Positions 16,135 to 24,899 of a stretch of DNA of 52,782 nucleotides are shown one piece after another. The position numbers were made by a program, and so were the translations under genes. Positions within the stretch are counted from its first letter, which is position 1. The number at the start of each line of letters is the position of its first letter. The notes beneath the pieces were generated by a model. It saw only the letters and a program-made list of their open reading frames with translations. It did no database searches and was not told the origin of the DNA. The stretch comes from an uncultured Clostridia bacterium (GTDB taxonomy: Bacteria; Bacillota; Clostridia; Oscillospirales; Ruminococcaceae), in contig CALATN010000240.1 in NCBI GenBank assembly GCA_937891895.1, forward strand, positions 1 to 52,782, given 5' to 3'.

Positions 16135-18822
16135 TTATGCTTTCTTTGCCTCTGTCTTTTCGCCTGTTACAGCGTTTGTAATTGCCTTTCTGACAAGGTC
16201 AACAGGAATCATTGTTACTGCGAGGAGAATTGCTGCAATCCAGCCTGTTACTCCGAAAGGTACACAGCTGAACATCTTACCGATGAATTCAAATGCGCCG
16301 AGAGGAATAAGTGCTGCATTTACAATAACTGCCTGAATTGCAACGATTGCAAGGAATACACGAATGAAGTCCTTGTTTTCATTAAGTCCCTTGAAGATGC
16401 CGAAGCCGTCATCACGGACATTGAAGCCGTTGAAGAGGGCTGCCCAGATAAAGAGAACGAAGTAACCTGTGAGGTGCTGTTCGTCTGTTTCGAAAAGACC
16501 TCTGAAGAAAGGTACCTTGAGGTAAACGAAGCTGAGCACAACAAGCCACAGACCCATAATTACAATTCGGGTCATCATCTTCTTGCTGACGATGCTTTCG
16601 TCACGGCGGCGAGGCTTTTCATCCATATACTTCTTGAGGGCAGGCTCATTGCCGAGCATCATTGCACCAAGACCGTCCATTACGAGGTTTACGAAGAGAA
16701 GGTGTGTAACCTTGAGAGGTTCTTCCACACCGAAGAATGGTGCAAATGCACTTACGATTACAGCTGTAACATTGATTACAAGCTGGAAGATACAGAACTT
16801 GAGAATGTTGTGATAAATTGTTCTGCCGTACCAGATAGCATCCTTGATAGACTTGAAGTTATCGTCGAGAACAACGATTTTGCCTGCTTCCTTAGCAGCT
16901 TCAGTACCGCTGCCCATTGCGAAGCCTACGTCTGCACGCTTGAGTGCAGGAGAGTCGTTTACGCCGTCGCCTGTCATACCTACAACGAGATTCATTTCCT
17001 GACAAAGACGTACCATTCTTGACTTATCTGTAGGGAGTGCACGAGCGATTACACGGAGGTTAGGGATAATCTTCTTAACCTCGTCGTCGGACATTTCATT
17101 AAGCTGTGCGGAAGAAATAGCTACGTCGGAATTTACTCTGAGAAGACCTGTATCCTTAGCGATTGCAATAGCTGTTTCAAGGCGGTCACCTGTAATCATT
17201 ACTACCTGAATACCAGCCTTCTGTACTTCTTCGATAGCTTCCTTTGCTTCCTGACGTACGTCATCACGGATACCAACAAGACCGATGATTACAACGTCGT
17301 CATTGATTGCACTTTCAGTCATCGGGCTTTCGGAATAACCGAATGCGAGCACACGCATTGCCTTTGCAGCAAGCTCATCAATCTTTCTGTTGAGAACTGC
17401 ACTGTCGATATCGTGGATTTTTCCATCACCGTCCATATACTTCTTAGCCTTTGCAAGAAGTCTTTCGGGAGCACCCTTATAGAATGTCTTTCCAACACCG
17501 TCGATACGGCTCTGGCTGAACTTGTTTGTGGAGTTGAAGCCCTGGCTTTCAGTAACCTTGTATTCATCTCTTGTCTGGAGAAGGTTGAATGTATCCTCAC
17601 CGATGAACTTCATAAGTGCCTGGTCGGTAGCGTTACCGCCAACAACTCTGTGTTCGGAGTCAAACATAGACTGTGTATTCTTACCGATTGCAACATCAAC
17701 AAGACCCTTCACGTCACCGTGCTTGCTGAGCTCTGGAATATCAATGGAATTGCCGTCTGCTGTGAAGAAGTCAACGACTTCAAGCATACCCTTTGTGATT
17801 GTACCTGTCTTATCGCTGAAAAGGATATTGAGTGAACCAGCTGTTTCGATACCCTCTGCCTTACGCACGAGAACGTTGTGGTCAAGCATTTTACTTGTGT
17901 TCTGCATAAGTACGAGAGAAATCATAAGCGGAAGTCCCTCAGGAACAGCACAGACGATAATTACAACTGCGAGAGTTACTGCTTCAACAATCTTTTCGAT
18001 AATTACGTTGACAGGCTGTGAGAAGAAACCTTCTATGCCGCCTGCATTCATAATGAAGAAAATAATGTACAGAACAGCGATTACAATAGCACCAATATAG
18101 CCGAATGTGGAAATCTGCTTTGCAAGCTTCGCAAGCTTTACCTTGAGAGGTGAATCAGGCTCGTCCTCCTGCATTTCCTCAGCCATTTTACCCATCATTG
18201 TTTTGAGTCCGACTTTTCTTACGTCGAGCACACCTTCGCCGTCAAAAACAACTGCACCTCTGAAAAGTGAGTGCTTATCAACGAAGGTATCGCCTGTAAT
18301 GTCATCGGGGAGTTCAAAACTTGGGTCAGCTTCGGTTTTCTTACATTCCTCTGCTTCACCATTAAGTGCGGAATTGTCAACATTGAGGTGTCCCGAAACG
18401 AGGATACCGTCAGCAGGAATCTTATCACCTGACTGGAGAATAATCTTATCACCGACAACAACATCATCAACTTCGATGATTGTTACAAGGCCGTTTCGGA
18501 TTACCTTACAGGTATCCTTCTTGGTGCTGTCCTTGAGTTCACGATACTTTGTATCACTTGCTACACCTGTTTTTGCAGAAACAAATGCAACAATAAGGAT
18601 AGCAACGATTGTTCCAACAGGCTCGTAGATTTCCGCATAACCGAGGCAGAACATTACAATCATAATTGCCGCGATTACAAGGAGAATCTTAATCATCGGG
18701 TCACCAAAAGTTTCCTTGAATTCCTGCCAGAACGTGGTGGGCTCGGAATCGGGAATTTCGTTCGAACCGTATTTTGCACGGGAAGCTTCGACTTCGGAGT
18801 TGTTAAGTCCTTTGTAGTTCAT
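16135..18822 (-). CDS. PMCA-type Ca2+-translocating P-type ATPase
   Basis: An 895-aa P2B-like calcium pump. The phosphorylation site is D337 in FSDKTGT; the nucleotide domain has KGAPERLL; the hinge is TGDGVNDSPALK. Calcium-site signatures are VPEGLP in helix 4 and NLVMDGLGAMMLG in helix 6. The actuator motif reads NGEA where TGES is usual, though the catalytic Glu (E156) is kept. About ten membrane helices. It sits directly downstream of three TerD genes, whose products are known Ca2+ binders, in the place where TerC-type membrane proteins usually occur. Likely role: moving Ca2+ as part of the Ter stress response. Confidence 0.93.
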   Translation of the reverse strand: MNYKGLNNSEVEASRAKYGSNEIPDSEPTTFWQEFKETFGDPMIKILLVIAAIMIVMFCLGYAEIYEPVGTIVAILIVAFVSAKTGVASDTKYRELKDSTKKDTCKVIRNGLVTIIEVDDVVVGDKIILQSGDKIPADGILVSGHLNVDNSALNGEAEECKKTEADPSFELPDDITGDTFVDKHSLFRGAVVFDGEGVLDVRKVGLKTMMGKMAEEMQEDEPDSPLKVKLAKLAKQISTFGYIGAIVIAVLYIIFFIMNAGGIEGFFSQPVNVIIEKIVEAVTLAVVIIVCAVPEGLPLMISLVLMQNTSKMLDHNVLVRKAEGIETAGSLNILFSDKTGTITKGMLEVVDFFTADGNSIDIPELSKHGDVKGLVDVAIGKNTQSMFDSEHRVVGGNATDQALMKFIGEDTFNLLQTRDEYKVTESQGFNSTNKFSQSRIDGVGKTFYKGAPERLLAKAKKYMDGDGKIHDIDSAVLNRKIDELAAKAMRVLAFGYSESPMTESAINDDVVIIGLVGIRDDVRQEAKEAIEEVQKAGIQVVMITGDRLETAIAIAKDTGLLRVNSDVAISSAQLNEMSDDEVKKIIPNLRVIARALPTDKSRMVRLCQEMNLVVGMTGDGVNDSPALKRADVGFAMGSGTEAAKEAGKIVVLDDNFKSIKDAIWYGRTIYHNILKFCIFQLVINVTAVIVSAFAPFFGVEEPLKVTHLLFVNLVMDGLGAMMLGNEPALKKYMDEKPRRRDESIVSKKMMTRIVIMGLWLVVLSFVYLKVPFFRGLFETDEQHLTGYFVLFIWAALFNGFNVRDDGFGIFKGLNENKDFIRVFLAIVAIQAVIVNAALIPLGAFEFIGKMFSCVPFGVTGWIAAILLAVTMIPVDLVRKAITNAVTGEKTEAKKA

Positions 18823-18896
18823 AGTTTTAAATACATCCTTTCAAATTTTGCAGCGTACACCCCGAATTACTGCTTTTAATTTAATTTACGCACAAT

Positions 18897-18924
18897 AAGG
18901 AGAAACTGCAAGCAGTTCCCCCTT
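18897..18924 (-). promoter_or_regulatory. Strong intergenic hairpin between terD and the Ca2+ ATPase gene
   Basis: On the minus strand AAGGGGGAACTGC pairs with GCAGTTTCTCCTT around a two-base loop (two G-U pairs). No T-run follows, so it is probably not a simple terminator; an RNA processing or stabilising element for the TerD messages is more likely. Confidence 0.55.
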
Positions 18925-18935
18925 ATCTGCGATAA

Positions 18936-19523
18936 TTACATATAGTTCTTGATCATTTCGCCAAGACCGGGATCGTTTGTACCCTGACCTACTGCGCTGA
19001 ACTTCCATTCCCCGTTATGTCTGTAAACCTCGCCGAAAATCATTGCTGTCTTGCCTGAGTAATCTTCTGTAAGGTTGTACTTATACATTTCTGTACCCTT
19101 GTTTGCATCAACAAGTCTGATAAACGCATTCTTGATAAGACCAAAATGCTGCTTTCTTGCAACAGACTCATAGATATTTACTACGATAACAATTCTGTCG
19201 TAGCACTCAGGAAGGCTGCTGAGGTCAACCATAATCTGCTCATCATCACCGTCACCTGCGCCTGTGAGGTTGTCACCCATATGCATTATAGCACCTGAGC
19301 TGTGGCGGAGATTGCCGAAATATACGAGGTCCTTCTTACCCATAAGCTTGCCGTTCTGGAGAAGAATTGCAGAAGCGTCACAGTCGATTGGCTGTGGCTT
19401 TGGTGCAAAAAGTCCTCTGCTCTGCTTTACTTCGTCCCAGCCAAGACCGATAAGGAGCTTGGAAAGACCTGCCTGTTCCTTGGAAAGACTTACCTTCTGA
19501 CCCTTCTGAAGACTGATAGACAT
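18936..19523 (-). CDS. TerD-family Ca2+-binding stress protein, divergent paralogue
   Basis: A 195-aa cytoplasmic TerD fold. It keeps the GDGDDEQ loop and YGNL-like strand (VYFGNLRHSSGA) but differs from the two neighbours: where they read DLDAAAFML it has an insertion (GLFAPKPQPID) and then CDASAILL, and the C-terminus is GTNDPGLGEM rather than a GG-LAALCA tail. It is the last of three tandem terD genes and nearest the Ca2+ pump. TerD proteins bind Ca2+ with acidic loops; this one probably still does, perhaps with changed affinity. Confidence 0.92.
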   Translation of the reverse strand: MSISLQKGQKVSLSKEQAGLSKLLIGLGWDEVKQSRGLFAPKPQPIDCDASAILLQNGKLMGKKDLVYFGNLRHSSGAIMHMGDNLTGAGDGDDEQIMVDLSSLPECYDRIVIVVNIYESVARKQHFGLIKNAFIRLVDANKGTEMYKYNLTEDYSGKTAMIFGEVYRHNGEWKFSAVGQGTNDPGLGEMIKNYM

Positions 19524-19557
19524 ATTAAATCATCCTTTCGATTTTGATTTTCAACTA

Positions 19558-20139
19558 TTATTCTACATCAATGCCGTAATTTGCGCATAGTGCTGCAAGG
19601 CCGCCCTGGTAGCCGCCGCCGATTGCGTTGAACTTCCATTCGCCGTTGTGCTTGTAAAGTTCGCCGAATACAACTGCTGTTTCGATGGAGAAATCTTCAC
19701 CGAGGTCATAACGGAGAAGCTCTTCGCCGTTGTTTTCGTTGTAGATACGGATAAAGGCATTGTTAACCTGACCGAAGTTCTGGCGGCGTTCCTCAGCCTC
19801 GTAGATTGTTACTGTAAAAGCAATTCTGGAAATATTGTCAGGAATTGCTGTGAGGTTGATACGAATCTGCTCGTCATCACCGTCACCTGCGCCTGTCTTG
19901 TTGTCGCCGAGGTGCTGAACGGAACCTGATGTGTGGTTGAGGTTACCGAAGAAGATGAATTCCTTATCAGTAGGGCATCTTCCGTTGTCACCGAGCATAA
20001 ATGCTGCTGTGTCGAGGTCAAATGCACCGCCGTTGTCAAACTGGTTGATGTCCCAGCCAAGACCTACGACTACATTTGCAAGACCCGGATTTTCCTTTGT
20101 CAGACTTACCTTCTGACCTTTATTGAGAGATACTGGCAT
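19558..20139 (-). CDS. TerD-family Ca2+-binding stress protein
   Basis: A 193-aa protein with the full TerD pattern: MPVSLNKGQKVSLTK at the start, FDLDTAAFML, FFGNLNHTSG, GAGDGDDEQIRINL and FGELYKHNGEWKFNAIG. The ribosome site AAGGAGGAAA is strong. Codon use looks like that of highly expressed genes. It is the middle of three tandem terD genes and most like the one upstream, suggesting a recent duplication. Confidence 0.95.
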   Translation of the reverse strand: MPVSLNKGQKVSLTKENPGLANVVVGLGWDINQFDNGGAFDLDTAAFMLGDNGRCPTDKEFIFFGNLNHTSGSVQHLGDNKTGAGDGDDEQIRINLTAIPDNISRIAFTVTIYEAEERRQNFGQVNNAFIRIYNENNGEELLRYDLGEDFSIETAVVFGELYKHNGEWKFNAIGGGYQGGLAALCANYGIDVE

Positions 20140-20158
20140 TTTATTTTCCTCCTTATAA

Positions 20159-20740
20159 TTAAGCTACATCAATACCGTAATGTGCGCAGAGTGCTGCAAG
20201 ACCGCCCTGGAAGCCGCTGCCGATTGCATTGAACTTCCACTCGCCGTTATGACGGTAGATTTCACCTACAACTATAGCTGTTTCGATGGAGAAGTCTTCA
20301 CCAAGGTCATATCTTACAAGCTCTGTATTTGTTGCCTCATCAACGATACGGATGAAAGCGTTGTTTACCTGACCGAAATTCTGACGTCTTGCGTCACAGT
20401 CGTAAATTGTTACAGTAAAAGCAATTTTCTGAACGTTTGCAGGAATTTTGCTAAGGTCAACGAGAATCTGCTCGTCATCGCCATCGCCTTCACCTGTAAG
20501 GTTATCACCGAGGTGCTTTACGGATTCTGAACCGTGAACAAGGTTACCGTAAAAAACGAATTCCTTTTCTGTTGGGCACTTGCCGTTTTCGCCAAGCATA
20601 AATGCTGCTGCGTCAAGGTCGAAAGCCACGCCTGAGTCATACACATTTACGTCCCAGCCAAGACCTACCATTACATTCTTGAGACTTGGATTACCCTTTG
20701 TAAGGTCAACTTTCTGACCCTTTGCTAAACTGATTGACAT
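20159..20740 (-). CDS. TerD-family Ca2+-binding stress protein
   Basis: A 193-aa TerD protein, first of the tandem three. Landmarks are MSISLAKGQKVDLTK, FDLDAAAFML, FYGNLVHGSE, GEGDGDDEQILVDL and GEIYRHNGEWKFNAIG. AGGAGGAAAAG gives a strong ribosome site. It lies 17 bases after telA, as in the Bacillus yce and Streptomyces ter loci where TerD proteins and TelA are co-expressed. Confidence 0.95.
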   Translation of the reverse strand: MSISLAKGQKVDLTKGNPSLKNVMVGLGWDVNVYDSGVAFDLDAAAFMLGENGKCPTEKEFVFYGNLVHGSESVKHLGDNLTGEGDGDDEQILVDLSKIPANVQKIAFTVTIYDCDARRQNFGQVNNAFIRIVDEATNTELVRYDLGEDFSIETAIVVGEIYRHNGEWKFNAIGSGFQGGLAALCAHYGIDVA

Positions 20741-20757
20741 AACTTTTCCTCCTAAGC

Positions 20758-21843
20758 TTAATTGAATTTAATTCCGTCAAACCGCGCTATTGCCCTGACA
20801 AGTGCTGTCTGATAGTCAATACGCTGTTTAGCGGCGTTATTTTGTAACTTTTTAAACTCGTCGATACTGCCGACGATTGCACTGTGAAGCTCTGTAAGCT
20901 TCGGACTTTTTCCCTGTGCTGAAGCGTTTAGCTTCTGCTCAAGCTGTTCACGGTGAACGTTATCCCTTGCATTGGCAAGGATTTCCTCCTCCATACGTCT
21001 GTTAAGCGCTGCCATAGCCTTGTTTTCAAGCGACTGACGCTTCAGACTTACCGCCCTTGAAAGGGACTGATTGAACAGAGGAAGGGTTACGATAAAAGCC
21101 GTATTGATTTTATTCATAAGGTTGGAATTGCTCAGCTCCATAGCCTTTATCATAGGCACGGACTGGATTGCTATACTTTCTGCAATCTTCAGGTCGTTGG
21201 TACGATTCTGAAGAAGCATAAGCGCATTTTCAAGATTTTCTATCTCTGGGAACAGCATTTTGTCCCCTGTTTTCGCAAACTCGTCTTTAAGCTCGTTAAG
21301 GTACTCCTCAATCTCACGGCACCCCTGCTCACCTGCGGCTATATATTTCACAAGCTCACGGTAATAAGCCGTATTCGCTTCAAACATACGGTTGAGGTTA
21401 CGATTGGAATTTGCGATTTCTGCTTCGTACTGTTTAAGGCGGATAAAAATTTTATCCGTTTCCTCGCCGATAATCCGGTACTTTTCGTAAATCTTGTCAG
21501 CCTGCTTTTCGGTGCTGCCGAGAAGCTTGCCTATAAAGCCTTTTGCCTCTGCCTGGATTTCGTCGATATTGATTTTTGACATTATCCTTGCAAGCTCGTT
21601 CATTACCTCGTTTGACTCGGAAATCTGAGCCATACTCACATTTTTCAACACGGCATCGGAAGCCTGTGCAACCTGCTCTGCCGCATTTTTTCCAAAGGAA
21701 GTAATTGTATTCAGGTCGGCAACGTCCAGGGTACTTACGACGTCGTCAAGTTCCTGCGTACCTGCAAGGCTGTCGGTTATCTGTTGTCTTTCGGAATAGA
21801 TATCGTACGGGCGGAACTCCTCAAGTTCAAATTCATTTGCCAT
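20758..21843 (-). CDS. telA: Toxic anion resistance protein, TelA/YceH family
   Basis: A 361-aa helical cytoplasmic protein with long coiled-coil-like segments (LGSTEKQADKIYEKYRIIGEE; NRRMEEEILANARDN) and the family core around FIVTLPLFNQSLSRAVSLKRQ. It begins in a TGATG overlap with the YceG stop, so translation is coupled. The family is tied to tellurite and other toxic anion resistance and to envelope stress, without a known biochemical activity. Confidence 0.92.
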   Translation of the reverse strand: MANEFELEEFRPYDIYSERQQITDSLAGTQELDDVVSTLDVADLNTITSFGKNAAEQVAQASDAVLKNVSMAQISESNEVMNELARIMSKINIDEIQAEAKGFIGKLLGSTEKQADKIYEKYRIIGEETDKIFIRLKQYEAEIANSNRNLNRMFEANTAYYRELVKYIAAGEQGCREIEEYLNELKDEFAKTGDKMLFPEIENLENALMLLQNRTNDLKIAESIAIQSVPMIKAMELSNSNLMNKINTAFIVTLPLFNQSLSRAVSLKRQSLENKAMAALNRRMEEEILANARDNVHREQLEQKLNASAQGKSPKLTELHSAIVGSIDEFKKLQNNAAKQRIDYQTALVRAIARFDGIKFN

Positions 21844-24299
21844 CAGATGCCCCTCCCGAAAATAATATCTTTGAGGATTGAACGCTTGACGGTACTGAAA
21901 TCGGGTACAGCAAGGTCGTAGACATAATCGCCTATCTGATGCTCACAGAAAGGTATGAATGTATAGTTGTTTTCAACGCTTCTGTAACCCGTGGGTACAA
22001 AAAATACAATATCAAATCCGATAAGATTAAGCAGAGCTATTACAATTGAATCCTCAACGGGAACAGGTGCTTCGTCTGTTTTTATATACACAATTTTCGG
22101 ATTTGTACGTGTAAAGTCAAAGTCCTGCATTTTACGCAGCAGACGCTGGTCGAAGTTAAGGGCTTCGGCAACGATTGTGTACTCCATTCCGTTCTGGTAC
22201 GTGCCCTTGATAAGGCCGCTGTCGAGAAGCATTTCGATTTTATCAAAGATATGCTCCTGCATTTCTTCACGGAGAAGACCGTATTTATAGCAAGGATGGG
22301 ATGTTATTGCATCACGCTGAAGCTGTCTGTTCTTCAGGAAGGAAGGTGCGTGCTTTTTGATTGGGTTTTCAGCGTTCTTGTCAACGAAAGGCGTATTCTT
22401 CACGATAATTGTATTGTCCGTGAAAAGAGCCTTTATACTGCACCAATAGTTGCTGATATCCTTATTATGCACACCCGAAACCTTGGCGAAGATAACGGGA
22501 ATATCCGCTTCCGCCTTATCCGTATCGAAATTAGGACGGAATTTCATTTCCTGATTCCACAGAATTGCGATTTCATCATAAGTTGTTTCGAGGACTCTTG
22601 CTGCGGCTTTTCTGTACTGATTTCTGCGGTACATTCCCGAGCCGCTCTGATACATCATTGAGTCGAGCTGACGTGCGGCATTTGCGGCGGCTGTGCTTGT
22701 GTGCATATTCGCCTTTGAGCAAGGATACTCTGCAAGGTCAACGGACTCATCGTAATTGATTTCGCAGAGTAAGCCGTCCTCCAGCTTACACTTGTTTTCA
22801 AGATTTGGTACAAGGATAAGCACGTCTGTCGGCAGCTTCACAAGCATTTTCACAAATGCTGCCTCGTTGCTGTTTTTACAGCCGCCGAGGTAGATGAAAC
22901 AACTCATACCGTCAGGCTGAAGTCCCTTGAAAAGCTGGGATTGGTAACGTCTTATCCAGCAAAGCAGATAAACAGCCTTGCTTGTTTCCTTGTTGATATT
23001 CTGACTTTTTGCGTACTCTGCACGCATTGTTTCACAGAAGGCATTTGTCATAGCTTTCTGCAAAGAAAGGTCAGACGGGAAATTTATATTTGCTGAAAGT
23101 GCAGCAATCATACGCTCGGCGGAATCGTAGTTTCCGCGGCGGATTGCAGCAATTTCGTCATTTGTCGGGATAGCAATCGTGTTGTTTATAATCAGAAGGT
23201 TACGCTTGCTGTTCTTGACTTCCTCCTGAAGCTTGTAGAGGTCATTGATGTAAGCATTCTTTTCCTCTGCACCGTTGATTCGGAAGAAGCAGTTGTAATT
23301 CGCACCGCTTTCCGTACCACGCTTTGAAACGGGAGTTTTTATATCATCAAATGGTTGTTTCTTTATCCAGCTGTTTGTATAACTTTTTGCAGTTTGCTGT
23401 GACGGCTGTACGGGATGCGCTGTGGAAGCGTGCGCCTGAGAATTTGCAATAGAATTGAAATTGCTCATCATTCCCGATGGCTTTGCCGCAGGCTTCGGAG
23501 GAGGTGCAGGCTGTTCAGCAGCTGAACGAGGGGTAAAGTTGAGCGCGGAATTGAAATTCTGCGTAAAGCTTGCAGGCTTGCTCGGCTGAGGGGCGGCAGA
23601 AGCAGGCTTTGGTGCAGACTGATTTCTCAAATCCTCGCGAATTTTCTTTACTGAATACCCCTGTGGGAAAGCAGCAAGTCCTGCAAGGTTAAGTGCTGTC
23701 GAAACGGTTGAGTTCGGGTCCTGCTTGAGGTAATCGCTGTCGCCGTTATACTGGAGAAGTACAACGTCACAGCCACACTCGCAAAGCACATCAAGGAGCA
23801 TAAGCTCGTACTTGCTGACGTTTGCTTCATAGAGGATTTTCGGCACGGTATCTGCGCCGAGATTGCCCACGACCTGCTGGAACTTGTAGTAAAGCCAGCA
23901 CATAAACTTAATGTAGGCATTCTTCAGCATATTATCATTCTTGCCCGAAGCGGCAAGATTGTCAAGAACCTTATATATTGACCCTGAAACGGCTTCAATC
24001 TGATATTCATTCATTCTTGGGAGCCATTTTTTCAGGCCGTCAGCGATAAATGCCTTGTCCTTGCGGAATTCCATACCCATTATTTCATTGTAATAGGCAA
24101 GATTTTTCTCATCGGGATTAGGAATATTACCCTCAATTACGGCACCGCATTTCATTGCTGCTTCGTAATACTTTCTGATGAGATTATCCACATCACCGTT
24201 ATAGCCGTTTATTCTGTAAAAGTAAACGCATTTTTCCGTTCTTTCTGCAGACGACTTAAAGAAGTCATTCAGATTATTAAGTTTTCCACGAACAAACAT
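21843..24299 (-). CDS. yceG: YceG-family Ter operon protein with internal duplication
   Basis: An 818-aa cytoplasmic protein. Residues ~25-225 and ~336-530 are two copies of the same module: FYRINGYNG (27) against FFRINGAEE (338); FMCWLYY (132) against YLLCWIRR (444); GCDVVLLQYNG (176) against PTDVLILVPN (490), always about 312 residues apart. A Pro/Ala/Ser/Gln-rich linker (226-330) joins them. A further GFDIVFFVPTG at 761 near the C-terminus may be a third echo. The family is part of the Ter 'biosynthetic/stress' gene set with no known activity. A related single module is fused to the serine protease two genes upstream. Confidence 0.88.
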   Translation of the reverse strand: MFVRGKLNNLNDFFKSSAERTEKCVYFYRINGYNGDVDNLIRKYYEAAMKCGAVIEGNIPNPDEKNLAYYNEIMGMEFRKDKAFIADGLKKWLPRMNEYQIEAVSGSIYKVLDNLAASGKNDNMLKNAYIKFMCWLYYKFQQVVGNLGADTVPKILYEANVSKYELMLLDVLCECGCDVVLLQYNGDSDYLKQDPNSTVSTALNLAGLAAFPQGYSVKKIREDLRNQSAPKPASAAPQPSKPASFTQNFNSALNFTPRSAAEQPAPPPKPAAKPSGMMSNFNSIANSQAHASTAHPVQPSQQTAKSYTNSWIKKQPFDDIKTPVSKRGTESGANYNCFFRINGAEEKNAYINDLYKLQEEVKNSKRNLLIINNTIAIPTNDEIAAIRRGNYDSAERMIAALSANINFPSDLSLQKAMTNAFCETMRAEYAKSQNINKETSKAVYLLCWIRRYQSQLFKGLQPDGMSCFIYLGGCKNSNEAAFVKMLVKLPTDVLILVPNLENKCKLEDGLLCEINYDESVDLAEYPCSKANMHTSTAAANAARQLDSMMYQSGSGMYRRNQYRKAAARVLETTYDEIAILWNQEMKFRPNFDTDKAEADIPVIFAKVSGVHNKDISNYWCSIKALFTDNTIIVKNTPFVDKNAENPIKKHAPSFLKNRQLQRDAITSHPCYKYGLLREEMQEHIFDKIEMLLDSGLIKGTYQNGMEYTIVAEALNFDQRLLRKMQDFDFTRTNPKIVYIKTDEAPVPVEDSIVIALLNLIGFDIVFFVPTGYRSVENNYTFIPFCEHQIGDYVYDLAVPDFSTVKRSILKDIIFGRGI

Positions 24300-24310
24300 A
24301 ACGTCACCTT

Positions 24311-24886
24311 TTATTTCTTTTTATTGAGTGCATAGCCTGTTACGGAGCCGACTGCTCCGCCGAGGATATGAGTAAAATTCGACACATTGTCAGCAATGAA
24401 CAGACCCTGATAAATCTGCTCGCCTATATAGATTACTGCAACAAGGATAAATGTAAGCGGTATTTCACCATTTTTGAAGCCTGTTATTGATGACAGGAGA
24501 ATAAGTGCAAACACGACACCGCTTGCTCCGAGAAGCTGTACATGGGGAAAAATAAGCACATTTGCCACACCTGTTACGATTGCTGTTATAAATATGATAC
24601 AGCCGATATTCCATGAGCCGTATTTTTCTTCAAGCAGCGGTCCGACAACAAGTATCAGCATTATATTTCCCATAAAATGTGAAATATTGGCGTGTCCGAA
24701 AACGTGGCCGAGGAAACGCACGTAGGTAAGCGGACTGAGCATAGAGGATTTATAGACACTGAACACAAGGTCATTGGTTTTGCCGCCTGTGATATAGCTG
24801 AGGATAAGTGCCACAAGACATATACAGGTAAATCCGATTATTACGGGAGAATTGAATGTCACTTTAAGTTTCAGCTTTCCGCTCAT
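24311..24886 (-). CDS. Rhomboid family intramembrane serine protease
   Basis: A 191-aa membrane protein with six helices. The early HANISHFMGN matches the HxxxHxxxN rhomboid pattern, the nucleophile sits in LGASGVVFA (GxSG), and the partner histidine in FTHILGGAVG. All catalytic elements are present, so it should be active inside the membrane. Ribosome site AGAGGTG. It lies between the protease-fusion gene and yceG with gaps of 13 and 11 bases, which places it firmly in the Ter operon. Its substrate is unknown. Confidence 0.92.
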   Translation of the reverse strand: MSGKLKLKVTFNSPVIIGFTCICLVALILSYITGGKTNDLVFSVYKSSMLSPLTYVRFLGHVFGHANISHFMGNIMLILVVGPLLEEKYGSWNIGCIIFITAIVTGVANVLIFPHVQLLGASGVVFALILLSSITGFKNGEIPLTFILVAVIYIGEQIYQGLFIADNVSNFTHILGGAVGSVTGYALNKKK

Positions 24887-24899
24887 TGTATCACCTCTG

